Positions 37,971 to 46,414 of a stretch of 64,000 bases of DNA are shown piece after piece (the first letter of the stretch is position 1; every line of letters begins with the position of its first letter). The translations under genes were made by a program, and so were the position numbers. A model generated the notes under the pieces. The model did not search any database, was not told the DNA's origin, and saw only the letters and a list, made by a program, of their open reading frames with translations. This DNA comes from Staphylococcus roterodami (GTDB taxonomy: Bacteria > Bacillota > Bacilli > Staphylococcales > Staphylococcaceae): positions 2,480,001-2,544,000 of the forward strand of contig CP092781.1 of NCBI GenBank assembly GCA_022493055.1, in the 5' to 3' direction.

Positions 37971-38630
37971 ATGAAAAGAACTGATAAATATCGCGATTCT
38001 TATCAATATGACAACCGAAATCAACAACATCGACATCAATCTGAAGATGCATCATATAGACAACAAAATGCTAAAAATAATCCCGAGGAACATCCTGAAC
38101 GTTATTATAACGGTAGAGATTATCGTAGAGAACAAATGCTTGAAGAAGAAAATGAAAAATCTCGTCGGTCAAAAAAATGGTTATATGTTATTATCGCCAT
38201 TCTTTTAATTGTAGTTGCTATCTTTGTCACTCGTGCTTTACTTAACAACGATAACGATAAAGTAAGCAATGATCCTAAAGTCTCTCAAAATTATAAAAAA
38301 CAAGTCGAAAGTCAAGACGGTCAGATCAACAAAGATGTAGATAATGCTAAAGACAACATTAAAAACAACCAAAATACTGACGGTATTATCAAAAGTTTAC
38401 AAAACCAAATCGATAGTCTAAAGCAACAAGAGCAAAACAAGGCAGACTCTAAACTGACACAATATTATCAAGAGCAAATCAACAAATTAAAAGAAGCAAA
38501 CAATGCCCTCAAAAACAATGAAAATCAAGGTAAAATCGAAAGTATGTTAAATGACATTAATACAAAATTCGACAGCATTAAATCAAAATTAGATAGCTTA
38601 TTTAATGGTGATAGTAATAGCAGTAATTAA
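37971..38630 (+). CDS. single-pass membrane protein with coiled-coil tail, unknown function
   Basis: 219 residues. The first 70 are hydrophilic and rich in Q, N, R, H and Y. One membrane helix follows (KKWLYVIIAILLIVVAIFV, about 70-88), and then an extracellular region rich in N, K, D and Q with heptad-like coiled coil (IKSLQNQIDSLKQQEQ). The N-in topology is inferred from the KSRRSKK stretch before the helix. ATG 37971 has GAGGTG six bases upstream. Not recognised beyond a staphylococcal hypothetical protein. A terminator follows. Confidence 0.75.
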   Translation: MKRTDKYRDSYQYDNRNQQHRHQSEDASYRQQNAKNNPEEHPERYYNGRDYRREQMLEEENEKSRRSKKWLYVIIAILLIVVAIFVTRALLNNDNDKVSNDPKVSQNYKKQVESQDGQINKDVDNAKDNIKNNQNTDGIIKSLQNQIDSLKQQEQNKADSKLTQYYQEQINKLKEANNALKNNENQGKIESMLNDINTKFDSIKSKLDSLFNGDSNSSN

Positions 38631-38674
38631 TGTTTAATCTAACTTTAGTCATTTGATGAATTAAGACAATAAAG

Positions 38675-38732
38675 CCCTACACTTTCTATGTATCCAACAC
38701 GACACTGTGATGGTCCGTTGTAAAGTATAGGG
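38675..38732 (+). terminator. terminator after the coiled-coil membrane protein gene
   Basis: CCCTACACTTT (38675-38685) pairs with AAAGTATAGGG (38722-38732), one mismatch, followed by T6. Confidence 0.75.
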
Positions 38733-38822
38733 TTTTTTATATAAACTTGTATTCTAACTACATACAAATCTACTTAAAACGTTTATACTTTAACGTAATT
38801 ATAAAAAATAAGGAGACGGATT

Positions 38823-40034
38823 ATGCAATCTTCGAGTAATAAAACAAAACAGTTTTCATTTTTATTGTTAATCACGTTAGGTGTCATGACAGCGTTTGGC
38901 CCTCTAACTATAGATATGTATGTACCATCTTTACCTAGAGTACAAAGTGATTTTGGTTCTACTACATCAGAAATTCAATTAACCCTATCATTCACAATGA
39001 TTGGCCTAGCACTTGGACAATTTATCTTTGGTCCATTATCCGATGCCTTTGGACGCAAACGAATTGCTGTGTCTATTTTAATTATCTTCATATTGGTTTC
39101 AGGTTTGTCTATGTTCGTTACACAATTACCTCTATTTTTAACTTTACGCTTAATTCAAGGCTTAACTGGCGGAGGTGTTATCGTCATTGCCAAAGCATCT
39201 GCGGGAGATAAATTTAATGGTAATGCCCTTGCAAAATTTTTAGCGTCATTAATGGTAGTCAATGGTATTATCACTATACTTGCACCTTTAGCAGGTGGTT
39301 TAGCCCTATCCGTTGCATCTTGGCGCTCAATTTTCACAATTTTAACGATTGTAGCATTAATTATCTTAATTGGCGTTGCATCTCAGTTACCTAAGACACC
39401 TAAAGAAGAATTAAAGCAAGTTAACTTTAGTAGTGTAATTAAAGATTTCGGAAGCCTTTTGAAAAAGCCAGAATTTATAATTCCAATGCTTTTACAAGGC
39501 TTAACATATGTGATGCTTTTCAGTTATTCATCAGCATCTCCATTTATTACCCAAAAAATGTATCATATGACACCACAACAATTTAGTATTATGTTTGCTG
39601 TTAACGGCGTAGGACTAATTGTTGTCAGTCAAATAGTGGCATTATTAGTTGAAAAGTTACATCGTCATATTTTATTGATTATTTTAACTATTATACAAGT
39701 CGCTGGTGTTGCTTTAATTATCTTGACGCTTGCGTTCCAATTACCACTTTGGGTATTGTTAGTCGCTTTCTTCTTAAATGTATGTCCAGTAACTTCAATT
39801 GGACCTTTAGGATTTACGATGGCTATGGAAGAACGTACAGGTGGCAGTGGTAACGCATCTAGTCTACTTGGCTTATTCCAATTTATTTTAGGAGGCATTA
39901 TTGCACCTTTAGTTGGTTTAAAAGGCGAATTCAATACATCACCATATATGATTATTATCTTTATTACGGCAGTTTTATTAGTGAGCCTACAAATTATTTA
40001 CTTTAAAATGATTAAAAAACAACATACCGCTTAA
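38823..40034 (+). CDS. Bcr/CflA family MFS drug exporter
   Basis: A 403-residue 12-helix major facilitator. TIDMYVPSLPRVQSDF in helix 1 is the Bcr/CflA hallmark, and GPLSDAFGRKR between helices 2 and 3 is the MFS motif A. Family members export chloramphenicol, bicyclomycin or sulphonamides; the substrate here is unknown. ATG with AAGGAGACGG. Single gene, ended by the repeat at 40050. Confidence 0.88.
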   Translation: MQSSSNKTKQFSFLLLITLGVMTAFGPLTIDMYVPSLPRVQSDFGSTTSEIQLTLSFTMIGLALGQFIFGPLSDAFGRKRIAVSILIIFILVSGLSMFVTQLPLFLTLRLIQGLTGGGVIVIAKASAGDKFNGNALAKFLASLMVVNGIITILAPLAGGLALSVASWRSIFTILTIVALIILIGVASQLPKTPKEELKQVNFSSVIKDFGSLLKKPEFIIPMLLQGLTYVMLFSYSSASPFITQKMYHMTPQQFSIMFAVNGVGLIVVSQIVALLVEKLHRHILLIILTIIQVAGVALIILTLAFQLPLWVLLVAFFLNVCPVTSIGPLGFTMAMEERTGGSGNASSLLGLFQFILGGIIAPLVGLKGEFNTSPYMIIIFITAVLLVSLQIIYFKMIKKQHTA

Positions 40035-40049
40035 AGTGTTTGCATAAAT

Positions 40050-40216
40050 AGAAGAGGTCGGGACAAAAGCGTTTAGGATTTGAGCAGAACCGAACGATGA
40101 GCGAAATTGTTTTCCAAATTTTGTCGAATCGTGAGAGTTTCTGCCGAAAATCCTGCTTTTGGGACGCCGTTAATCGGTTTCCCAGAGCACAAAATCTTTA
40201 TGTCTCACCCTCTTCT
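40050..40216. repeat. long imperfect palindrome between convergent genes
   Basis: AGAAGAGGTCGGGACA at the left end pairs with TGTCTCACCCTCTTCT at the right end. Inner parts (AAGCGTTTAGGATTT against AAATCCTGCTTTTG, and CAGAACCG against CTGCCG) extend the fold over about 167 bases. It looks like a dispersed intergenic element and can terminate the convergent genes on either side. GC-richer than its surroundings. Confidence 0.6.
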
Positions 40217-40277
40217 AATATTTTATTTAGTACTACTAAAATTCAAACAATATATAAGTGTTGAAACTATATATTTA

Positions 40278-40757
40278 TCATTCATATACTGGCATCCATA
40301 ATTCCGTAATATATTGTTCGCTCGATGTATCTCCTTCTTGATAATATTCAAAAAATGGCGTTTCTTTAATCTGATCACCATGATATTTATGCATATAATT
40401 ATGTACTTCTTCCATTTTATGTTGCACTGCATCAGGAACTACACCTTGTGCTTCAAAAATAAAATATGTTGAACTTGGCAAAGTTGTTAATTCAAAATCA
40501 TCAAAGACTGAGCAATTGTCTTTAGTCACAGTAACTGCTATCATATAAGACATTTTCCCATTCGCTTTAGGTATACAAATACCTAGCAAACCATCTAAAA
40601 CACCATTATTAAATGCTTGTAACTTAGAAATTGTCCCTTCTGCAAAACACGTTCTCCAAAACTCTGCAATATGTTGTTGTGCTTCACGACCACTTTTATA
40701 TATTTTCTTAATTCCAAACAAAGTCAGTTCAGGAAGTTTCATTTCCCTATACTCCAT
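40278..40757 (-). CDS. GyrI-like small-molecule binding domain protein
   Basis: About 159 residues. The pattern REMKLPELTLFGIKK...FW...G, then STYFIFEAQG and a C-terminal FFEYYQEGDT...ELWMPV, is that of the AraC effector-binding/GyrI-like fold (SOUL-like), which binds small hydrophobic or cationic compounds. There is no DNA-binding domain. ATG 40757 has AAGGAG upstream; the longer ATG at 40814 lacks a site. Function unknown. Confidence 0.78.
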   Translation of the reverse strand: MEYREMKLPELTLFGIKKIYKSGREAQQHIAEFWRTCFAEGTISKLQAFNNGVLDGLLGICIPKANGKMSYMIAVTVTKDNCSVFDDFELTTLPSSTYFIFEAQGVVPDAVQHKMEEVHNYMHKYHGDQIKETPFFEYYQEGDTSSEQYITELWMPVYE

Positions 40758-40869
40758 AAAAGCCCATCTCCTTTTTATTTTTATAATGCCAAACAAATTG
40801 ATATGACATTTCAAACTTAAGATATATAATTATAATTAATATTTACAGAACAAAGGCGAGGATTACATT

Positions 40870-41526
40870 ATGAACCGAAAAATTTTACCAGTTAAACCTA
40901 TCAGTCAACTATTCCCAATTCCAATGGTTATGGGTTGCGAAGGTGTATCAGCCGCTATGATGTTGCAATATAATAATCAACATGTTCCTGCAACAGAAAT
41001 AATGAAAAATTGGCCTACACACCCGAATAATCCTCACAAAGGGTATGTTGGCCATCACTTATTTATTAAGCTTGGCAACTATCATCAAACTATTTTCCCT
41101 GAAGCATATGTGCCATTTTTACAACAATATAATCCGAATATCGTAGACGGTACTGGTAAGTCACTAGATGACCTTAAAAAGATTATCGATCAAGGGCAAC
41201 CAGTGTTAATTTATCATACAAACCTTGGATCAAAGCCTTTGCTACGCGTATTCCGATTTGATAATAAACCAGCAAAACAAGTATCCAATATACATGTAAC
41301 GCTATTAATTGGTTATGACGATTATTACTATTACTATATTGATCCACTTTGGAGTCATATTAGACGTGGTCTTGTACTACCTGCTATTTTTCCTAATCGC
41401 AAACAAATTATTAAAATTCGTAAAGAAAAAATGGAATATAGTTTTAATTCGCCCGGTAGAAAGTGCATTTATGTACAGCCTCATTCATATACAATTGAAA
41501 CACAACAACAAAATAAACACACGTAA
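40870..41526 (+). CDS. C39-like (papain-fold) peptidase family protein
   Basis: 218 residues without a signal peptide. VMGCEGVSAAMMLQY near residue 21-35 carries the likely catalytic Cys in the GCExxSAxMxLxY motif of peptidase_C39_2 proteins. A His lies in SNIHVTLLIGYDD near residue 141, followed by the Asp of YYIDPLW. Cysteine protease activity is likely but unproven, and the lack of an export signal is odd for this family. A run of five Tyr marks residues around 150. ATG with AAAGGCGAGG. Confidence 0.75.
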   Translation: MNRKILPVKPISQLFPIPMVMGCEGVSAAMMLQYNNQHVPATEIMKNWPTHPNNPHKGYVGHHLFIKLGNYHQTIFPEAYVPFLQQYNPNIVDGTGKSLDDLKKIIDQGQPVLIYHTNLGSKPLLRVFRFDNKPAKQVSNIHVTLLIGYDDYYYYYIDPLWSHIRRGLVLPAIFPNRKQIIKIRKEKMEYSFNSPGRKCIYVQPHSYTIETQQQNKHT

Positions 41527-41572
41527 GTACCCACATTACTCGTGTATGCAAAACATAATAAATATTACGATA

Positions 41573-41603
41573 AATGCGCAAGAATATTACGGTCTTGCGC
41601 ATT
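41573..41603. terminator. bidirectional terminator
   Basis: AATGCGCAAGA pairs with TCTTGCGCATT over 11 bases with a nine-base loop. It lies between the convergent C39-like gene and the phosphoesterase gene, overlapping the latter's last bases by its position at 41604. Confidence 0.75.
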
Positions 41604-42410
41604 TTAAATTTCTATTATTTGCATTGTCTCAACTATTTCCTGGTAAATATTTTCAGTACGCCATTGTCTAGGATAGCCAAGACACGGACAAATATAATGT
41701 ATACCATCATCCATCACACTTTTCCTAAAATGAACATGTCCCATAATACTATATGGAATATCAAACATCGCATACAAAGCATTGAAATCACTTGTCCCTA
41801 TAAATGCATTATAAAAATCAAATATACGATGTGGCGTTGGGACAACAAATTCAGGATGTGTCACAATATGCGTGACTAAAATGACACGCCTATTTCCTAC
41901 TTCTAATATATCTTTCTTAACTTGTTCAGCCGCCATTTTAGATAAATTTTGATCAGCTTCCCCCCACGAAATGCGTTCTTTATCTTGCCATGTCCCACCG
42001 TAATACTTACCTTTTTGTAACTGTTCTAATGAAAACCGTTTCGCAGCATAGCTATAATCATACCAAGCAGTGTGTCCAACAATCGCCCACTCATCATTAA
42101 TAATATATGGATGTTCAACCAAGCATTGTGACATACATTTATAACTATCCCATATTTCTTGTGTCGATGTATCCTCAGTATTCCATAAATCGTGATTCCC
42201 AGGAACGAAACGTACTAATGTATCTAAATTTTGCGTTAATTGCTCAATAAAATGACTAGTCAATTTAAAATCATTCGAAATATCTCCTGCAATCAACAAG
42301 ATATCTATATTTTTACTTTTAACAACTTCTATTAAAGTGTTTAAGTAATCCAATGGCTTCAATCGATTATGGCGATCAATATGTAAATCAGCAATAACAC
42401 CTATCTTCAT
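41604..42410 (-). CDS. metallophosphoesterase
   Basis: About 268 residues of the calcineurin-like phosphoesterase fold. The metal ligands are visible as DLH (IADLHIDRH), GDISND, GNHDLW, a middle VTHIVTH and late GHVH, the complete D-x-H/GDxxD/GNHD/GHxH set. Substrate unknown. ATG 42410 has AGAAGG at proper spacing; the ATG two codons before is too close to it. Confidence 0.88.
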   Translation of the reverse strand: MKIGVIADLHIDRHNRLKPLDYLNTLIEVVKSKNIDILLIAGDISNDFKLTSHFIEQLTQNLDTLVRFVPGNHDLWNTEDTSTQEIWDSYKCMSQCLVEHPYIINDEWAIVGHTAWYDYSYAAKRFSLEQLQKGKYYGGTWQDKERISWGEADQNLSKMAAEQVKKDILEVGNRRVILVTHIVTHPEFVVPTPHRIFDFYNAFIGTSDFNALYAMFDIPYSIMGHVHFRKSVMDDGIHYICPCLGYPRQWRTENIYQEIVETMQIIEI

Positions 42411-42641
42411 ACCCATACCTTCTTTACATAAATTGAAATGACATTCATTATGTCACAAGACATCAAGGAATGATACAAAATAGCTTAATTCTCGATGATT
42501 ATTTATATTTTTACATTAGAACTTATATCTTTTCATAAATTCGATAAGTTTTAGTTATCATAAGCATACCTATCAAATGTTTTTTCTTATATTTAAAAAA
42601 ATAATTGCTTTATTTAATGGATTTCTTTAGTATTTATAAAT

Positions 42642-42656
42642 AAGAAAACGCTTACA
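42642..42656. promoter_or_regulatory. cre-like box upstream of the amino acid permease
   Basis: AAGAAAACGCTTACA fits the WTGNAANCGNWNNCA catabolite-responsive element with one mismatch, about 40 bp upstream of the permease start. CcpA control is plausible for an amino acid transporter. Confidence 0.5.
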
Positions 42657-42696
42657 CACAACTTTTTTTATTTGCTTTATCCTGAGGAGGAAAAAT

Positions 42697-44106
42697 ATGG
42701 CAAGAAAATTGCATAGAGAGTTGAATAACAGACATATCCAATTGATAGCAATTGGGGGCGCAATTGGAACCGGGCTATTTCTAGGATCAGGTCAAACAAT
42801 ATCTTTAACTGGTCCATCACTGTTATTCACATACATGATTATTGGGGTTGTACTATTCGCTTTTATGCGTGCATTAGGCGAATTGTTGTTGAGCAATACA
42901 AGATTTAATTCATTTGTTGATATTGCAAATGAATATTTGGGACCATTTGGTGGCTTTGTCATTGGCTGGACATATTGGTTATGTTGGATTGTTTCGAGTA
43001 TGTCCGACTTAACTGCCATGGGACAATATTTTGCCTTTTGGTATCCACAAGTACCTAACTGGATTACTGTGCTCTTTATTGTTTTAATTTTAATAAGTTT
43101 CAACTTATTAGGTGCCAGATTATTTGGTGAATTAGAGTTTTGGTTCTCTATTATTAAAGTTGTTACCATTATTGCGATGGTTATCGTCGGACTTGTACTA
43201 ATCTTTTTCTCATTTAAAACGCATTACGGACATGCATCATTCACTAACTTAGTCAGTCATGGTGGTATGTTCCCAGGTGGGACATTTGGTTTCTTAATGT
43301 CATTCCAAATTGCTGTATATTCATTCATAGGTATTGAATTAATTGGTGTAACAGCAGGTGAAACGAAAGATCCAGAAAAAACATTACCAAAAGCCATAAA
43401 CAATGTACCTATTCGTATATTATTATTCTATATTGGTGGTCTTTTAGTAATTATGTCAGTTATTCCATGGAATGATATCGATCCAGATAGCAGCCCATTT
43501 GTTAAACTGTTCACTTTAATTGGTGTACCTTTTGCTGCTGGTATCGTCAACTTTGTCGTATTAACTGCAGCTGCGTCAGCAACAAATAGTGGTATTTATT
43601 CTAATAGTCGAATTCTATTTGGTTTATCCCAACAAGGACTCGGCCCGAAAGTTTTAAATAAAACAAACAGCCATGGTGTACCATACTTATCTATGTTTGT
43701 GTCATCTTTCGCATTACTTATTGCAGCACTGTTAAACTATATTTTTCCTAATGCGATTCAACTATTTATTTACGTTACCACTTTATCAACTGTACTGTTC
43801 TTAGTAGTGTGGGCTATGATTATTGTTGCTTACATTATGTATTTGAAAAAGCATCCTGAGGCACATAAAAATAGTAAATTCAAGTTAATTGGTGGTAAAC
43901 CGATTGCCTATATTATTTTGGCATTCTTCTTCTTTGTATTCATCTTATTATTCTTTAGTGATGAAACAAGAGCAGCCATTTATATTTCGCCGTTCTGGTT
44001 TATATTCTTAATCTTTTTCTACAGAAAATATAAAACGAATGCCGAAAGATTAGCTGAAGAACAGCGTCAAATAGATAGCGGTCATTTTAGATATGATAAT
44101 AAATAA
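42697..44106 (+). CDS. aapA: amino acid permease, AAT family
   Basis: 469 residues, 12 helices. RELNNRHIQLIAIGGAIGTGLFLG at the N-terminus (motif ...GGAIGTGLFLGSG) is the amino acid transporter (AAT) family signature. The protein resembles the D-serine/D-alanine/glycine transporters (AapA/CycA). Substrate specificity is inferred from that resemblance. ATG with GAGGAGG. A terminator follows at 44118. Confidence 0.82.
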   Translation: MARKLHRELNNRHIQLIAIGGAIGTGLFLGSGQTISLTGPSLLFTYMIIGVVLFAFMRALGELLLSNTRFNSFVDIANEYLGPFGGFVIGWTYWLCWIVSSMSDLTAMGQYFAFWYPQVPNWITVLFIVLILISFNLLGARLFGELEFWFSIIKVVTIIAMVIVGLVLIFFSFKTHYGHASFTNLVSHGGMFPGGTFGFLMSFQIAVYSFIGIELIGVTAGETKDPEKTLPKAINNVPIRILLFYIGGLLVIMSVIPWNDIDPDSSPFVKLFTLIGVPFAAGIVNFVVLTAAASATNSGIYSNSRILFGLSQQGLGPKVLNKTNSHGVPYLSMFVSSFALLIAALLNYIFPNAIQLFIYVTTLSTVLFLVVWAMIIVAYIMYLKKHPEAHKNSKFKLIGGKPIAYIILAFFFFVFILLFFSDETRAAIYISPFWFIFLIFFYRKYKTNAERLAEEQRQIDSGHFRYDNK

Positions 44107-44117
44107 CATAGTTATAA

Positions 44118-44150
44118 AACTCTAGTATTTATTCAATAAATGCTAGAGTT
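44118..44150 (+). terminator. terminator after the permease
   Basis: AACTCTAGTATTTA pairs with TAAATGCTAGAGTT, one G-U, five-base loop, followed by T6. Confidence 0.9.
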
Positions 44151-44262
44151 TTTTGTTTTATGAAAATTTTAGTGGAATTCACATCGTTTTTATAAATAAG
44201 TCTATGTCAATATGCCTTAAAAATGATAAAATATTAACTATTAAAATTTTGAGGAGTATACT

Positions 44263-46338
44263 ATGGCGTTATTAGAAGCATTTTTAATATTTATCTTTGC
44301 TGTCATTATCAGTTCAATCATTAATAATCGTTTTCCACAAATCCCTACTGCGTTTATTCAAATCGTATTAGGCGCTATCGTCTTTTTAATTCCGATAGAC
44401 GTTGATTTCCAATTTAATTCGGAAGTATTTATGTTCGCTGTTATCGCGCCACTTCTATTTGTTGAAGGAACCCATGTGTCACGAACAAAATTATTAGAAT
44501 ATCGTAAGCCTATATTACTAATGTCCATGGCACTCGTATTTGCAACTGTTGTTGGTGTTGGCTACTTTATACATTGGATTTGGCCGGCATTACCTATGCC
44601 AGCTGCCTTTGCAATAGCCGCAATATTATGTCCAACTGATGCCGTTGCAGTATCAGCAATTACACGTGGAAAGTTATTACCGAAAGGTTCAATGACGATT
44701 CTTGAAGGAGAATCACTTTTAAATGATGCTGCAGGTATCATTTCTTTCAAAATCGCTGTTACAGCATTAGTAACAGGAACTTTCTCATTATTCCAAGCTG
44801 TTGAGCAATTTGTTATTTCAACTGTATTAGGTGTATTAATTGGGGCAATCATTGGTTTTGTCATCGTAAGAGTTCGTGTAGACTTAACAGCAAATAAAGG
44901 TTTAAAAGATAATAACACTTTAACATTCATTCAGTTATTAACGCCTTTTGTCGTTTACTTTTTAGCAGAACAAGTTCATGCTTCGGGGATTATTGCAGTC
45001 GTTGTGACTGGACTTATTCATGGCTTAGAACGCGATCGTTTAATTAAGGCGCAAACAGAACTTCAAATGAATTACCATCAAATTTGGAATACATTTAGTT
45101 ATGCACTAAACGGTTTTGTATTCGTTGTATTAGGTTTTATGATTCCTACTGTAGTTATTGATATTATCAAAACAGAACCTGAAAACTTTTCATTTTTAAT
45201 TTTAATTACTGTGTTAATCGCATTGGCCATTTATGTTTGTCGATTTGCTTGGGTTTATTTCTGGTTCAAAGATTTTTATTTCCCGAAAAATATTCAATCA
45301 TATCTAGATGATGATGATTCACATGAAACACCACCTTCTCGTGTAAAGTATGCTTTTATCATGACAATGTGTGGTATTCACGGAACAATTTCATTGTCTA
45401 TGGCACTAACATTGCCTTTTATCATTACAAACGGACAAGCATTTGAATATCGTAATGATTTATTATTTATCGCTTCACTCATGGTATTAATCAGCTTAGT
45501 CTTAGCGCAAATTGTTTTACCATTAATTACACCCGCTATTCAAGAAGATTTATTTAAAGGTATGACATACCAATCCGCCAAAATTTTTATCGTTCAAAAA
45601 GTAATTGAACACTTTAATAAGGAAAGCAAAAAAGATAAAAACAATACGAATTATCGTCCAGTATTAAATCAATACTTTGGTGAATTGTTATTTTTATTAA
45701 ATTCAGAACCTGAAAATAAAAACACGAAAGAACTGAGACGTTTAGAAGATATAGCAAAAAATATCGAAACATCAACGTTAGAACGATTAATTGAAAAAGG
45801 CAAAGCAACTTCTCAGGACATTAAAAATTATCATGATATCGTTGAACTTACTGAAACTCATCGAACTTCATCAATCATTGAAAAATTTTCTAACTTCTTT
45901 AAAATGTTTTGGTTACGTCTTAAAACATTTAAACACAACAAAGCTATTGATAGAGAAACAAAAGCACAAGAATATGAAAATGCTTTTAAAGACGTTCAAA
46001 AAATAATGCGTATCGTTAACCATAATATTATTTTACGCTTAAAAGAAGAACAAAATAGTACAAATGTACTTGAAGTAAGTTTAGTTATCAACCATTATTA
46101 CGATATGAGTCGTTCATTAAAATGGCGTGCACAACGTCGCAAAGAACGTAAAGAAAATAGTAATCAAATGATTTCGCAAGCTATTTTCCATAATCATAAA
46201 TTAGAAGCATTATATTTACAGCGTAATCTTTTAGATGAGCTCATTCGTCGCAACAAAATCAATAATGTCGTTGCCGCCCAAATCCGCGAGAATATCAACT
46301 ATAACGAAATCGTCTTAGCACTACAGTCCAAAAACTAA
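44263..46338 (+). CDS. CPA1 family Na+/H+ antiporter
   Basis: 691 residues. About 12 helices (1-420) carry the CPA1 signatures: PTDAVAVSAI with the ion-binding Asp, GESLLNDAAGIISF, and MCGIHGTISLSMAL. A long hydrophilic C-terminal region (about 430-691), rich in charge, follows as in NhaP/NhaK type exchangers. It exports Na+ or K+ for protons. Two such genes are known in S. aureus; I cannot assign the number with certainty. ATG with GAGGAG. Confidence 0.9.
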   Translation: MALLEAFLIFIFAVIISSIINNRFPQIPTAFIQIVLGAIVFLIPIDVDFQFNSEVFMFAVIAPLLFVEGTHVSRTKLLEYRKPILLMSMALVFATVVGVGYFIHWIWPALPMPAAFAIAAILCPTDAVAVSAITRGKLLPKGSMTILEGESLLNDAAGIISFKIAVTALVTGTFSLFQAVEQFVISTVLGVLIGAIIGFVIVRVRVDLTANKGLKDNNTLTFIQLLTPFVVYFLAEQVHASGIIAVVVTGLIHGLERDRLIKAQTELQMNYHQIWNTFSYALNGFVFVVLGFMIPTVVIDIIKTEPENFSFLILITVLIALAIYVCRFAWVYFWFKDFYFPKNIQSYLDDDDSHETPPSRVKYAFIMTMCGIHGTISLSMALTLPFIITNGQAFEYRNDLLFIASLMVLISLVLAQIVLPLITPAIQEDLFKGMTYQSAKIFIVQKVIEHFNKESKKDKNNTNYRPVLNQYFGELLFLLNSEPENKNTKELRRLEDIAKNIETSTLERLIEKGKATSQDIKNYHDIVELTETHRTSSIIEKFSNFFKMFWLRLKTFKHNKAIDRETKAQEYENAFKDVQKIMRIVNHNIILRLKEEQNSTNVLEVSLVINHYYDMSRSLKWRAQRRKERKENSNQMISQAIFHNHKLEALYLQRNLLDELIRRNKINNVVAAQIRENINYNEIVLALQSKN

Positions 46339-46353
46339 GCAAGATATAAAAAC

Positions 46354-46399
46354 ACCCGCTCATATGAGAAAATGCTATTATCATCTCATATGAGCGGGT
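46354..46399. terminator. bidirectional terminator between the antiporter and kimA-like gene
   Basis: ACCCGCTCATATGAG pairs perfectly over 15 bases with CTCATATGAGCGGGT, with A- and T-runs on both sides. Confidence 0.9.
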
Positions 46400-46414
46400 T
46401 TTATTATGTTTATG

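Noticed and set aside
40107..40301. 64-codon frame in the long palindrome
   Set aside because: It lies inside the structured repeat and overlaps the 3' end of the GyrI-like gene.
41309..41879. Two plus-strand frames of 120 and 101 codons
   Set aside because: They overlap the C39-like and metallophosphoesterase genes in other frames and have no start signals of their own.
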